DNA from: Gracilaria domingensis
Taxonomy: Eukaryota; Rhodophyta; Florideophyceae; Gracilariales; Gracilariaceae
Length of the DNA: 64,000 nt
Assembly: GCA_022539475.1 (NCBI GenBank)
Contig: VCMS01000180.1
Coordinates: 50,208 to 114,207, forward strand
Direction: 5' to 3'
Shown here: positions 12,561-24,733 of the stretch, piece after piece
How the letters are laid out: each line of letters begins with the position of its first letter
Position numbering within the stretch: the stretch's first letter is position 1
Notes under the pieces: model-generated
Seen by the model: only the letters and a program-made list of their open reading frames with translations
The model's database searches: none
What the model was told of the DNA's origin: nothing
Made by a program: the position numbers and the translations under genes

Positions 12561-14033
12561 ATCGATACGCTTGGCTGATTGCGTCTGTTCTCTTCGCTCC
12601 TATTCTTGCCTTCATGGCTGTCAAGTACGTGACAGCTGGAATGAGACCAAAGTCTTTGTGTGTTTTTAATTCGAGACTTCTTTCTTGCTCCTCGTTGATG
12701 TTCTTGACCAGTTAACATATTTCGGTTTTTTTCTGATTTGCATTTTCTGGAGACGCTTAATGTAAGCTGTGGTTTCGAGGGTATAGTAGGATGAGAATAA
12801 CTAAAAGGAACAACATGCTTCAGTTTTGCTATGAGCAAAGTGCTTCATTAGCTCAACATTAGCTCAGACCGTAAGTAGGAGCGTAGCTATTAGCCTCAAT
12901 GTGGATAAGAGCTTTGGTATCAACAGATCTAAAGATGAGCTGTTATTGTAGATACGTGGACGCGAAACGTACGAAGATACGCGTCGCCCCGATTATGGTG
13001 ATGCACCTATTCATGAGCATTTCTCACTCCAACAACAAATCAAATCATCATGTCAGCAAACAAATTCGTACAGAGCAGGACATGCTTGGTCAGCAACGTT
13101 GCATGGGGTACGAACATGTAAAAAACGGATATATATATGATATGAAGATTCGTTCTGGGCACGTTCGTGAGCTAACAACCCTTGGAGTCACACGCATGCA
13201 AATTCAGGTACATATACACGCACGACTACCGCAGTGAGCTACAGCGGTGATAGAAAGGCGCTAAAAGCACGCGTGCAGTAGAGTCAAGTTGTTCATCTCG
13301 CGTGGAGGGCAACAAAGAATCCGAGAAGAAGAAGTCCCGTCTGTCCGGTCACTGAAATCCACCCTCCATGCCGGACAGAATTGACTTTATTGAGTGAAAT
13401 TGGAATCCCCTCCAGCCCACCCCTCATCTCCTCCGAGCTACCCGAGCTGCGCGGCAGCTCACAGCTCAATCAGACTTCTCGCGTCAGCGGCGGCATGCGG
13501 TGGGCACGTGTCAGCGTTGTGCACACCGCACACACCCCCTGCTCGCCTGGAAGTCGTCGAAGAAGCGACGCAAACTCGAAGAGTAAACGACAAGCGACGC
13601 GACCTTGGCGAGGAAAAGAAAAGTCCACCAACAACGATTATTGTTGGGAGAAGGAAGCCGCAAAGGCGGCAAACTGTAATACCGCAAGGACATGTGTAAG
13701 ACCATAAAGCGACATACTGCCATTAAGCAACGTAGTCTTCTCGATTTCGCACTACAAACCAAGCAAACATAAACACCAGCACACCGTAGCGTTGTCTGTA
13801 GATCACGCTTTCAGAAAAAACAGCCACGCGCAAAACCACAGCCGCATTGGAACCACCTTCGACGCCAAAATGGTCGCAATGGATAGATAGGGCAGCACTG
13901 AAAACACGACGCGCGCAGAATAGTTCCGAGCAGTAAGGCGGCCGGCGGTGGTACAAATAGAGCGATTGCTTACCACGTTGGGCTTTAGCATTCAGAAAGT
14001 GACCGAACAATCCGGGTTATCGTCCAACAGGGC
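12561..14033. other. No supported gene
   Basis: Short frames on both strands. Those at 13381-13707 and 13511-13762 overlap on opposite strands and neither shows a motif. Nothing can be assigned. Confidence 0.4.
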
Positions 14034-15362
14034 GTGCAATGCAGTAGCGAAGGGCAGATCTGGGTCCAGCCCTTTTATAGCCACTCCACACGAATACACT
14101 CATCGTGTCTGCGTTTGTGTCTCACATCGCACGGGAATATGTCGCTCGAAACTGGAGCTTTGCAGGGCGGAAGTCAGCGGCCACTAGAAGTGGTGCCTAG
14201 CGCGGAACACCCGCCAAGGCGTAGTAGCCCTTCACCTGCGAGTGACCAACATCATCCATCCACTCGCCGAGAAGAGGTGGTCCATCAGGGCCGGCGGCGA
14301 GTGTTGAAGTCATATGCCAGGCGATTATTCGGAGCTGGGAGGCCATGCGGCGGTTCGTATCAGGGTGCCTCAGCGCGAAACTCTTCAAGAGCAATCAGGA
14401 AAAAACAAGTCGCAGCCAGCTTCTCCGTACAGCAGACATACAGCACCAATGATGACACAACTTCGCGTCCAGGTGCAACACGAACCTCGAATCCAGCGCC
14501 GAACCGCAGCCACGCAGCGTGTCCAACAGCAGCGGTACCCCAAACGGAATCGCCGTTCTAGGTACCTTTTCGTCCGTTGCTCCGAAACCGAGAGCAGCGA
14601 CGGGTCTGATGAGGGTAGTGCATCAGAACTTCCCCAAGAAGACCCAGAGAGGTACCTTGATATGCCATGAACGCCCAAATGATGCACGTTGGATGCTTTG
14701 GCGTGCATTGTGATGTCCCTTTGATGTGCACTGGAGTAGTCGGTACTGCATTTGAGCTGGCATCCTTCGGACTGGATGCACCTCAGATGTACATGTGTGT
14801 TGGAGTACGTTCGCATGAGCGCTGCGGACTACGTACAGTACTCTGCGTGTCCGGCACGTACATGCGGCACGCTTTCTATTGATCTGTTGACGACCAAGAT
14901 GAAACGCATCTTGCCCTGCCCGGTGGTTACCGCGTGGCAGTTCATGCAGTAGTTGAAGGCGTGCCGAAGTGTGCTGACCTCTCACGTGTTGAACTCGACA
15001 AACGTGGAAAACACGCTCGGCATCATCGATACCGCATTGAAACAGAACACTTCGTCCGGATCCCATGGCTGCCTCGGCGGGCTATCCGAGACGTTTACAA
15101 GACAGCGACGATATCGGCGTACGACATAGCGCAGAGACGCGTGGGCGATGGCAGGGTGGTGGAAAAGAAAGTGAGTGCGATTTCGGACGGAGCGAGACGT
15201 TTGGCGACAAAAACAAACTTGCTGGTGCTGTTGGCATGGGGGAAGCGCGGAGTGGTTGAGAGCGAACGCGTGAATGTGAATAGCGTGTTTGGGAGGGGAG
15301 GCAGTGAGGAATACCCAGGTTTGAATGCGTTTGACGACATTGCGCTGGAAGAGAGCTTTTAG
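14034..15362 (+). pseudogene. Decayed coding stretch, unidentified
   Basis: Plus-strand protein-like segments occur in order but in changing frames. A Pro/Ser/Arg-rich segment runs from MSLETGALQGG (about 14139) to 14450. A basic-then-acidic segment lies at 14560-14670 (KRNRRSRYLFVRCSETESSD). A longer clean frame runs from about 14899 to 15362, with LALPGGYRVAVHAVVEG, YDIAQRRVGDGRVVEKKVS and LNAFDDIALEESF before the stop. The last part, about 150 residues, has the look of a real C terminus, but I do not recognise it. It may be a host gene broken by frameshifts, or exons of a gene with introns that cannot be placed by eye. Confidence 0.3.
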
Positions 15363-18300
15363 CGTGTCAATCAAGCGACTGATGCTGGATCTAGCAATGG
15401 TACAGGCATGAGCACGAGAGAGGGAGTCGAAGAATGACAAGAACGGCGACGAAGACCAACGGGACTAAGAGGGAAGCAGATACGTTTTTCGTCCGCGGAG
15501 CATCGCAACATGTTTGAAGACAGAGCGGAGCGCGACACGATAATCTGCTCGCAGATCGCAGTGGGAGTGTTCCAGCAGGTGGAGCACATGGGTAGGATTG
15601 GACTCGTATGGACGAACACGCGCTGCGCTTGTGGTTAGGTGACGGTCGTGTCGGTGTACAGAGTTGGCAGGGTCTAGTGGAAGCGGCTCCGAGCCATTTC
15701 GGCTGGTGGCGAACGAGCTTATACCTTGCGCGATTGCCAATATGACGCCCGCTCGCAGGCTGCAACAGGCGGCCATCGATTTCTAGTTTGACGGCGAGGG
15801 TAAGTTTGACGTCGTGGCGCGCACTGCTCGTGCGGTTCTAGCTGATATTCAACGGCTCTCGGATGGCCAAATGCTTGTGCGCGCTCGCCGCGCAAGTTGA
15901 TCGAAGCACAAGCGCGGCGGCGCTCCATCTTTTTCAAGAGTTGGCGATTTGTGTGCCACTACAGGGCCTGTGCTGGCGCTCAAAAGACGGTCACGTAGGG
16001 AGCAGAAGTCGTGCGGCGGTCGCGGGCTTTGCGGCGGCGTAGGCGGTGGCAAGTCGGACGGGACGGTGGGCGCGTCAGCGCAAGGCGCGCTGCGATATGC
16101 GGCATGTGCGGAGACGGTCTACATTGGATTGCTTGAGGACACGCGTGTCTCATTCGCCGCGTTGCACCTTGGTACAAACCTCCACGGCGTCACATAACAG
16201 GAGCATAAACAGGAAGCGAGCGTGACGCGCCGCGCATGCGACAGTACATCATACAGCCAATGGGCGCTGCACCTCAAGAGCTGCGCGAGCGCATGATCGT
16301 AAACGGCTAACACAGACGGAGAAATCCCTTACCTCCTCCGGTCCTCTCGATAATTGCGCCAAAAGCACCCTGCCACCGCGACTTCCTCGTCCCCCGACCC
16401 CCGCGGCACCTGCAAGATCATGGCGACGAAGGCGACGCTGACGGAAACGTTCTAGCCGTGGGGTGCATTATCTTGCGCTCCATCTGATTGGATTTTTGCC
16501 GTGTTCAGCTTATCATATAGTTATGTCCCGACTGGTGCCAACATAGGTTACAGGGTGGAAGAAGTCTACCGTTGTGATACAAATCCATTTGTACCATTGG
16601 ACGGTTGATATGATGCTGGGAACGCCCCATTGTACATGAGATTGCTATTGAGTAGAAAAATGTTTACCGAGAGTGCTGCTTGTCTCTTTACCACTAATGC
16701 TGGCTCTCGTTCTAGATAGGTGCACTTTTAGTGTGACAGTTGGGGGATCGGCTTGTGCTCACCTTCCCGCTTCTGTAGTGAGGTGACAATGGTCACCACA
16801 TTTTGCAACACCACTACTGTTTTTCTACTCTGCGCGCCATATTCGACGGATTTTGTCGTCATACTCTTTTCAAAACAAAGACGTATTGGTTTCAGGAACT
16901 CTGGATCTGATGTGTACAGGAACGTGATACACATGTTTCACATTCCTTGTCTGACGGGAATTGGAAAAAGACGTCCTGAAACGTCTTGTTTCGCATGCAT
17001 TAAAGCATCTTCAGTAGTTTCGTACTACCTCCTAAGTCGTCAAACGCACAGTTCGCGCATGCAGCTTATTCTTTTTGTGATGCGGTCTAGTCCGAAAGAG
17101 GTCTTTTTGCAGGTTGTTGCTAGTAGGGCTTATAACTGCTTCCCCATAAAGTTTCCACGCTGCATCAGTTCATGACGGTGATGCAACGACTTTTCTACAG
17201 CGTTACTACATGTTCGTGAGCAACTTTGTCTTGTCAGGCTGCAAGCTGGACATGCCATATTCTGTTACATGCCATCACTGGGCGTGGTATCGCCGCGCAG
17301 GGATCTCTTGGTTACTGTGGGTAACTTGTCGCTTGATGGAAAGAGAGCTGGTAGATTGCGTGCAAGGTAGGCAGGTATTGATATCACTATCATCACTCCA
17401 TGGATATCTCGAATGTCAGTAAAGGCCTCCAGATATCAAAGATGCCTTGCATTTATACAACAGCGTTTTGCCTTCGGCACCTCTTGCTATTCGAAACTAA
17501 TAGATTGTTGCGATATGAGCATGAGCAGGAGATAACTCTTAGCCCCGCAAAGAGGACCCCGTAAATACCTTGTTACATTCGCTCCAGTATCATGAAATCC
17601 ATGGCATACAGGCTTTTGCATAGATTTATGCACATGAAGTATATATTTCCCAGGCACATAACTTTGGTCATGATTGCGGGCACTAGGATGGGCACGAAAA
17701 TAACTTCGTATTGAGGCAGAAAAGAGAGGGACAAGTCTTGAGGTTCTAGGGATTTTAGTGTTTCCCTACCACGCCTCCCTCATTAGACTGCTGATCGTAT
17801 GTGCACAGCAACGCCAGAGTTTGTCTTATGGATCTGCCTGGTAATGGACTCCTTGTTTCTAATCAATTCTCCCGGCGTGACTTCATTTCAGACGGTGAAT
17901 TAAGGTGGCAAAGCGAAAACTATGCCATTAAACAGCCGATGGCTCCAGACATGCAGATTCTCTCGTACAAACAGAATCAGAGCTGGAATGTCACTCGCCT
18001 GCGTGTAGCGCGCTGTCCGTGTCGGCTTCAATGAGCTTTTAGTCTGTGAAAACACGAGTGTGCGCAACATATGCGCAGATATTACATTTTCGAGTGAACA
18101 AACCAAGTTCCTGGAGCTCAGACATAGTAAGCCCAAAGGAGAAGAAGGAAATAGAATCTGAAAAACGACACCCGCGAGATGAGACAAAGCCTGGACCACC
18201 AAGAATTTCTGTCCAAGAAGCGAACGAGCGCAGTAGAATAATGACTTTGTTGGGGGTGGTTTGCTGCATTTCAGGACGTAGAAATGCGCAACGAACTAGC

Positions 18301-18478
18301 CTTTGAACAGGTGTGATTGCAATACGTTGTTTCAAGTCAATCCTTGGGCAACGTTCACAATGTCCTGACTCATTGATACCAGTCTGAGTTCAGATACAAC
18401 TATTCAATTTGAATGTTTAAATTACGCACGTGTAGCCTTATATAATCCTCAACTTCTCTTGGCGGGAAAATGTGATTC
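15363..18478. other. No supported gene
   Basis: Includes short frames such as 15510-15638 (+) and 16753-17175 (+), without recognisable motifs. Base composition changes from GC-rich (15.4-16.5 kb) to AT-rich (16.5-18.5 kb). Decayed host sequence is likely, but nothing can be named. Confidence 0.4.
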
Positions 18479-18518
18479 TGATACTAAGGCACTGCCCTCA
18501 AGGCAGTGCTTTGTATCA
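18479..18518. repeat. Near-perfect 40-bp hairpin
   Basis: TGATACTAAGGCACTGCC, a CTCA loop, then the near-exact inverse AGGCAGTGCTTTGTATCA. The arms are 18 nt with one or two mismatches. It has no T-run of a bacterial terminator and no adjacent gene; it may be a MITE core or a small-RNA-like hairpin. Confidence 0.6.
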
Positions 18519-19326
18519 TTCTAGCTAGGCAAACTTAATAGAACCTTGCAAATTGCAAGATGCAGTGAGCAAGAATGATGCGATATATTCCCTCTATAGA
18601 TTCTATCGCAGCATTGAGAGCATCTCTCGCAGTTGCTTTCTGTCTTCGCACATAACACTAGAAACAACGTTCACTTCTGCAAATACAGAGTATCGATGCC
18701 TATCATCAGGACGGGAACATAGGTTACTATATTATCACCACTCCTATCCGTTTTAATAATAAGCAAACGTCGTGCCTCCTGTTTAGGACTTTTATGAGCA
18801 GGACACGTTCCGCAGGCCATGAGAATCCTTCTTCTTTCATTACGTCTGTACATTTCGAGAACGGCAATTAACGTCTCTAACGGAGTGAAAGGGAGCAACT
18901 CTTGTTGCTGCATTCAGAGTGTTTCGTCTTCAAGACACTGCTACGAGTACAATCTCCAATACCCTACAATCCATGTGCACAATGCGCTTGATCGAGTTCG
19001 GTGGACGCTGGGTGAATGTTAACACACCCCGCTTAGAGGACGGGGCAGGCAACCACACAGGATGGAGATATGCAAAAATAGTTCTAGCCAACTCCACCGG
19101 GCACATATGGCACAGGTCATTCCGTCCAGCTCAGAGAATTTAATTGCGACGTTTCGATGGCTGGTATGAGCTCCAATGATACCTGCATAGCTTCCCCCAA
19201 TTTGTTGAGATATATTGACAAGGAACGTGAGGAGGAAACTGTATACTGATGAACAACACAGTAGAGGCCAAGAGTGATCAGAGAACGAAATTTTATCCAC
19301 GTCAGAAAAGCAACTTTCCCGCTCTC

Positions 19327-19776
19327 TCATGCTGGCTTCTCGTCGCTCTTTTTCTCCTGCTGTTTTCGGCTGGCAATCAACCTTGCAGCAATTATGAGAG
19401 CACCACCCACCAAACCTCGAGGTTTAAAGCTTTCCCCGAGCACAACTGCAGCCGGAAGGCTTGCACACAACGGCTGAGTGGCAAATATAACCACCGCTTC
19501 GATAGCAGGAACACCCTGCGGCTCTTTTGTTCGCGTCTAACGCGACAGTGCGGACGAAACCATCCCAGTCCAGCCAACGATAATTGTTTTGAGAGCAATA
19601 GCATTGAAAGTCCACGAAACAACGTGTTCCGGGTATTCGCTAGGAGCCTGTACGATATTGGACCCAACCTCCACGAAAAGAGCCCACCCAATTGACAAAA
19701 GCTCCTGCACAGCAGTCTTCGTTGCCACCAGCGGATTCGCTGCGACTGTGTTTCAGTACTTTTCTAATCTAAACAC
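19327..19776 (-). pseudogene. EamA/DMT-family transporter, C-terminal relic
   Basis: Drug/metabolite transporters of the EamA fold are membrane proteins with ten helices; plant-type members sit in plastid or plasma membranes. The minus strand encodes the end of such a protein: WTGMVSSALSR, then a TAG (19537-19539), then the same frame continues with VPAIEAVVIFATQPLCASL, PAAVVLGESFKPRGLVGGAL and LIIAARLIASRK. The P-x-x-A-L...LGE...G-x-x-G-A-x-L-I pattern is diagnostic of the last two helices. It ends at a normal TGA (19327-19329). Only about 130 of some 300-400 residues are present, and the in-frame TAG makes it inactive. It lies directly downstream of the COG6 relic on the same strand. Confidence 0.75.
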
Positions 19777-20955
19777 TTATGTCGAGAAGAAGAGAGCAGA
19801 CAACACTTGTAATGTGCTCAAAAGATGCTGCATGGTGGTAGCACAAAATTCCAGGAGGCTGGCAAGGCGCTTTAAAACAACCACGGGTAATGTTTGCTCC
19901 AACGCTTGCTGAAAACGAATGCGGAAATGTCTGTAAAGAGCGTGAAATACAGTGTTGAGCACTTTGAGAGCTAATTTCTCGTTGTGAACTGGAATGTCAT
20001 CTTCCCCAGCATTGGCATCCAAAGTGAATAACTGATTCGTTAGATCTTTTTAAGAGGCCAGAGTTTGATGCATGCAAGGGAATATATCATTTGTATGTCT
20101 CATAGGGTCATGTGCATGCATTTCCATTGGCCATGGTATGCCACCATGTCCACCCTTTCTAAGTGAGTTAACAAAACGGGTTTGTGGAGACGCTGGAGAG
20201 CTGAGCCAACCTCTTCCGCAAAGTATCGGAGCAGCATTAGACGTGCGCGATGGGCTCGAATCGCCTCCCTCAGAAGGACGGCTTCTTGTTCATTCCTCTG
20301 CATTCACGTCTAGAGTCCCACATTGTCCTTTTACAAAGGGAAATACCTTTTCTTACGCTTCTTCTTTCTCTGTGGCCGTAAGCTCCAACGCTTCCAAGCC
20401 AAACCTCTAATTGCACGAGCGAAGGAAAATATAGAATCCTGATCGATTCGTTCAAGTTTGTGGAGCGCTTCGAGAAACATGGCATCTACTTGGTCAGACT
20501 GCAATGCCGCAGCATGGTCACCTTGCAAAACAAAGCGATTAAGAAACAAAGTTGATACAGCGGCGCGATACTGGGCGTCTGACAATTGGCTCGCACTTGT
20601 GAGGTCTGCGACATAACGGTACTGGCATGGATGCGTGCACTAGATACACGCTTTGTGAGAACTTCGACATCCTTCTGCATTTCAGTCCTATGGCGCTGTA
20701 CAGTCTGAAGCTGCTTGTGGGCATCAGAAAACGCATCTAAAACCTCTTTGATGCTCTCAACTGCACGGCGCGCGACCATAGGAGCCATATCACAACGGGT
20801 GGTTGGCAAATTAGTGATGTAGAAGGATTAACTTTCGCTGATTGCTGCCAAAGGAGCCAGGGATTCTGCTGAAATAGGAGCATCGAGAAGGGTGCTCATC
20901 TTGACAAGCACTCATGATGATGAAGGTTGGTGCTCGGGGTCTTCAGTGGTTCTGG
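19777..20955 (-). pseudogene. COG6: COG6 (conserved oligomeric Golgi complex subunit 6) relic
   Basis: COG6 is part of the eight-subunit tethering complex for retrograde vesicles at the Golgi. The minus strand shows, in order: a coiled-coil start (ESIKEVLDAFSDAHKQLQTV, near 20750), then after a frameshift FLNRFVLQGDHAAALQSD and MFLEALHKLERIDQD (20560-20400). After another shift come IPWPMEMHAHDPMRHTNDIF and CMHQTLAS (20150-20050), the COG6 hallmark, and finally LALKVLNTVFHALYRHFRIR and LKRLASLLEFCATTMQHLL (to 19777). Stops interrupt it, for example TAA after HQTLAS. It covers roughly the first half of a protein of 650-700 residues; the C-terminal half is missing and a transporter relic follows at once. 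Confidence 0.8.
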
Positions 20956-22549
20956 TCATGTAGAACGATCAGTGTGTGGCTTCTTTAGTTCATAACACGG
21001 CGGGAACGAGGATACGATCTTCACTGCGATGTAGAACTGCGACGGAGGACAATGCGGGCTGAATACCCGGGTTGCGACGGAACCTGCGGTAGCAGAGAAC
21101 GCCTGGAAGCGAGTCCTTTCGTGAGTCGAAGAGAGGGGGATGGGATAGGGGTGTAGGATGTTCCTTGCACGTAGAGCGGCAAAGGTGCGCATTTGCCAGT
21201 TGTTTTATGAAGGGTAGATTTTGGGAAGCATTTATTTTGAAAGCGCGCGTCCAGAAGCCCGCCGCAGGGTCTACATCAGAGGATCAACGTGCCAGTTTTC
21301 GGGCCTGCGCTCGCGAGCGTCGAACAAGTGCATCGTTCGTTCGTACCTGCGCACTGGGGGCACAGTCGTTCTGTCGCGCCTTCAGCATTCCTGACCTATC
21401 GCACGAGAACACTGCGAGGATACTTCAGAACTCAGCTTTGGCTGCTCGTTGTGTCCCCCAGCGGGTTGTATCTTTCCGCCAAACATGTGCTCTTTCGCAA
21501 TGAATCTTTCGCAGAACTCCCAGTACAGGAGACCAGTTCCAGCTAGCCCTGCCGTGGTTTCTGCTGACCACCACCTTCCCCGAGTCACTCGTCTTTGGTG
21601 GCAAGCTGTGCCTCACGCGGGAACGCCCATGATCACAGTAGATGACGGCGACGACCAAGATGTTGTACAAGCCAATGCTGCCGAGTGCTGCAGACTATAT
21701 TCAGAAACGTAGGCACGTAATGCCAGGGAGCTCTCCAAGAAAACCCCGTGAACGACCTTGCCTTCGACCACGCAGAGGTCGATGACGAACACCGCAACAC
21801 CCTTCTGATGCTTCAGCGCCCCGATCTTGTGACCGCTCAAGACACCAGGCGCTTTGAGCACAGTTGCTGTGAGCTTCACTGCTTGCGGAAAAGCTGCAAA
21901 TGGAGTTTTCTTCCAAACCTTGGCTTTCATAACGAATCTTCCAGAATGGCTCACACTTCGATCTCGTTAACCTGGAATCCATGACTACTACCGAAGTCGG
22001 TCACCCGAACAGTAGTGTCCCATCACTTTCGAAGGGCGACGCTAAGTGAGAAACCAAAATCGCACCACAATAACAACGAGAAGCAACCTAGTACGGTGGT
22101 TTCTGCAAATGAAGCAACAACTATCAAGTCGACAAGAGAAGGCGTAGTGGGTAGGGCCAAAGCAATCCCTATGTTGCCCCAATTTTTACAAGGAAGCCTG
22201 GCACAAACAGCCACGGCAGCCTCATTAATGTCGAATAGAGCAGAGTCAGGATCGAACCTGCGGTCAAAGTTCGAGTGTGCTTCACGTATGCATTGTTTTT
22301 TGTACCCGAGATAGCCAGGCACAGCACGTCCATCCACTATTCAAGTCCGATGTGCTTCACGACCTAGCATGTTTGTACCCAATCACAGCACAGCATGTCT
22401 CAAGCCCTATGCCATCAGGGTCTGTTGCTCACGACCACAAGCTCCTCCATCCACTGATTCACGCGATTCCTGATGTGTCTGGTCCTATTCGACTGGCTGT
22501 TCTACGCCTATATCACGGTTGAGCTACAGAACCATGCTCAAAACGGTTC
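20956..22549. other. No supported gene
   Basis: Between the COG6 and PARP relics. A minus-strand frame at 21954-21613 (113 codons, with KAPGVLSGHKIGALKHQKGV) looks protein-like but matches no family I know. It overlaps weaker plus-strand frames. The N-terminal domains of the PARP relic could have been here but were not recognised. Confidence 0.35.
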
Positions 22550-23640
22550 GATCCTACTGGTTACCAGAAAGTGTGGTGGGGCTTTGAGAGTGGTGTCTTT
22601 CATCTAGATAATAATACAAAGCTGGCTGCTAGGACCGAACCAGTACTCATGAGTCTTGCTATGCAACAGCAGGGTCTCAACTTCTTACAGTCTGCGCTTG
22701 CTATACCGACGAAGGCCCTGATTGAACTCTTGTGCGAAGGTGAGACACATAGAAACTCACTGAAGCGCTTTGGAATTGATCTTCGATTACTCTCTCTCAA
22801 CTACTTGACTGCAAAACAGGTTCAGCAAGGTGTTACCGTACTCGAACAGAGCGAGGCAGCTCTCACACAGGGGACAAATGTGCCGTTTACAGAGCTTGAG
22901 CCACTGTCGACAAAGTTTTACTTTATGTTGGCTCACAAGTTCGAGAACCGCCGCCCTCCGATGATTTTTATTATGGCTTCACTTCAATGATGCTACAATA
23001 TGTGCATTGTTCTGTTCCACATAGTTCAAGCGCTTTCTATGCTGACAGCCGCAAGAACGAAGATTGCGGCATTGAGGGAGCCAATATTTTGCCCAACCAT
23101 CTCTATGGGTTGCTCAATGTCTAAATGAATGTAGTGATCCCCGGGTCGGAGGAACATTTGATTATTTCAGCGTTTCATTAGAAAAAAGGGGCATTCAATA
23201 CATCCGAACTACTGAATATATGACGAGTTCAACGGCAAGGGGATGCTGAACGGTTCTCTCAGATGAACTTGGTGAACCATGCGCTGCTGCGGTCAGGGTG
23301 TCATATAGGATCGGTGCCGTCGATCCTGACAAATGCGGTGCAAATATTGGGACACAGCGGTGGTCGACTTGGCAAGGAGATTTACTGTGCATCTCAAAGC
23401 GGGAAGAGCCTTCAATCAACAGTGCCCGACAATCAGATCCAAATTGGGTGCATGCCGCTGGTGAACGCCGCGCTTGGAAGGAGCTACGAACTGTTTGAGG
23501 ATCATAACCTTTTGCTGGCGTCGCCTCGTGGATTCAATTTGCTGCTGAGAACATGTGGAACAAGAGCGCTTCCGGAGTACAACAATATGCGTTTGGATAA
23601 TGTACAAGTGAGTATCGCGGTGATAGCAGCGCAGCCATAG
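22550..23640 (+). pseudogene. PARP: Poly(ADP-ribose) polymerase relic: regulatory and catalytic domains
   Basis: PARP enzymes transfer ADP-ribose from NAD+ to proteins, mostly in DNA-damage signalling. The first part (22571-22990) matches the helical regulatory domain: IPTKALIELLCEGETHRNSL, then LRLLSLNYLTAKQVQQGVTV and LSTKFYFMLAHKFENRRPPM, closely following the family pattern up to the conserved R/K-P-P. It ends at TGA 22988-22990. About 250 bp later the catalytic fold appears: a broken stretch like the LLWHGSR motif (23240-23290). Then comes LGKEIYCASQSGKS (family FGKGIYFADM..K), followed by NAALGRSYELFEDHNLLLAS and MRLDNVQVSIAVI. Key substitutions (Gly to Glu in GKGIY) and several stops show that it is inactive. 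Zinc-finger, BRCT and WGR domains were not found. Confidence 0.75.
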
Positions 23641-24733
23641 ATGAACGCGGCGCAGAGCTGTTTCTCGCAGGACTAGCTTGTGTATGACGAAGTACAGGTT
23701 TGGCTTCGGTATCTTGTGACCGTGAAAAAGAAGTAGACAGCGTTTTGTGCTGTTGACAGAACGTTGGTCGCGTACGACGGAAGGTTTTGACAGACAGCAA
23801 CTAACTGAGTTCGTTTTTTTGCGGAGTGTGTGTTGGTACATTTGATGGTTTGCCTACTGCGCTAAGTTGTAACTAGAATACCTTCGCAATTTGTTGATAT
23901 GTTCGATTAAACGAACTCTTGTGAGGGTGTTTGGGGTCAAATGGCAAGAGAAGTGCCATTTTTTGGGCCGTTGGCGGACTGATGCGGGCACGACTGGTAG
24001 GGTTCGCCGAGCACTGGAAGAGTTGGATTCATTGGAGCGCAGAAGGGATAGTTGGGGGCGGAGACGATTCATCTTCCTTGGGAAACATTTCCTCCGCCGT
24101 GGGAAACAATTGCTCTGCCGCGAGCAATGCGGGCAGTATCTACATAGTATGTAGTACATGCAATAAAGCACTGAGTTGCAGACAGATACTGCGATCGTGC
24201 ACCTCGCACGGCGCGTGAGGGTGGCTTAGCAGTTAGTCATCTTGGAGCGTGGAGTTGGCGGCGAACTGCGCGGCAGCTCTCAAGCGGCGCTTTACCGCCG
24301 ACCGTTGCATTTGCTGCGTGACTTGTTGCGATTGCTGGCGGCGCGCCATTGGCCGCTTTCGGCGTCGGTTGTGACTTCATCGCGCGCCGCGCCTGCGCGC
24401 ACCGTCTCGACTCGAGACTCTCGAGTCGCATCTGCCAAGCCACACGTAAACTTTGCTTCGCGTGGCGCCCTTTGACTCTTCCCGGCAGCAAAAATTCCCC
24501 CGCAAACCACTCAAGATCGCCCGCCTCGGTGCGAACGATACACTCGCACACCACTTTGCTCTTGCTTTTTCTCCACGCGCGTCGCCTGCGGTGCGGAACG
24601 GTCTTGATTAGACCTTCCTGTACGACTAGCTTTTTGCGGTCACTGCGGCTGCGCAGGGTGCCACTCGAGCTGTCACAGGTTCTCCGGATCGTGGGAGGAT
24701 CCCAAGCTGATCAGCATCCAATCTTCGTGCATT
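23641..24733. other. No supported gene
   Basis: An AT-rich part (to 24.2 kb), then a sharp rise in GC. Open frames overlap on both strands and show no motif. Confidence 0.4.

Noticed and set aside
22240-22275. tRNA-like T-arm (GGTTCGATCC on the minus strand)
   Set aside because: No acceptor stem, D-arm or anticodon arm can be folded around it.
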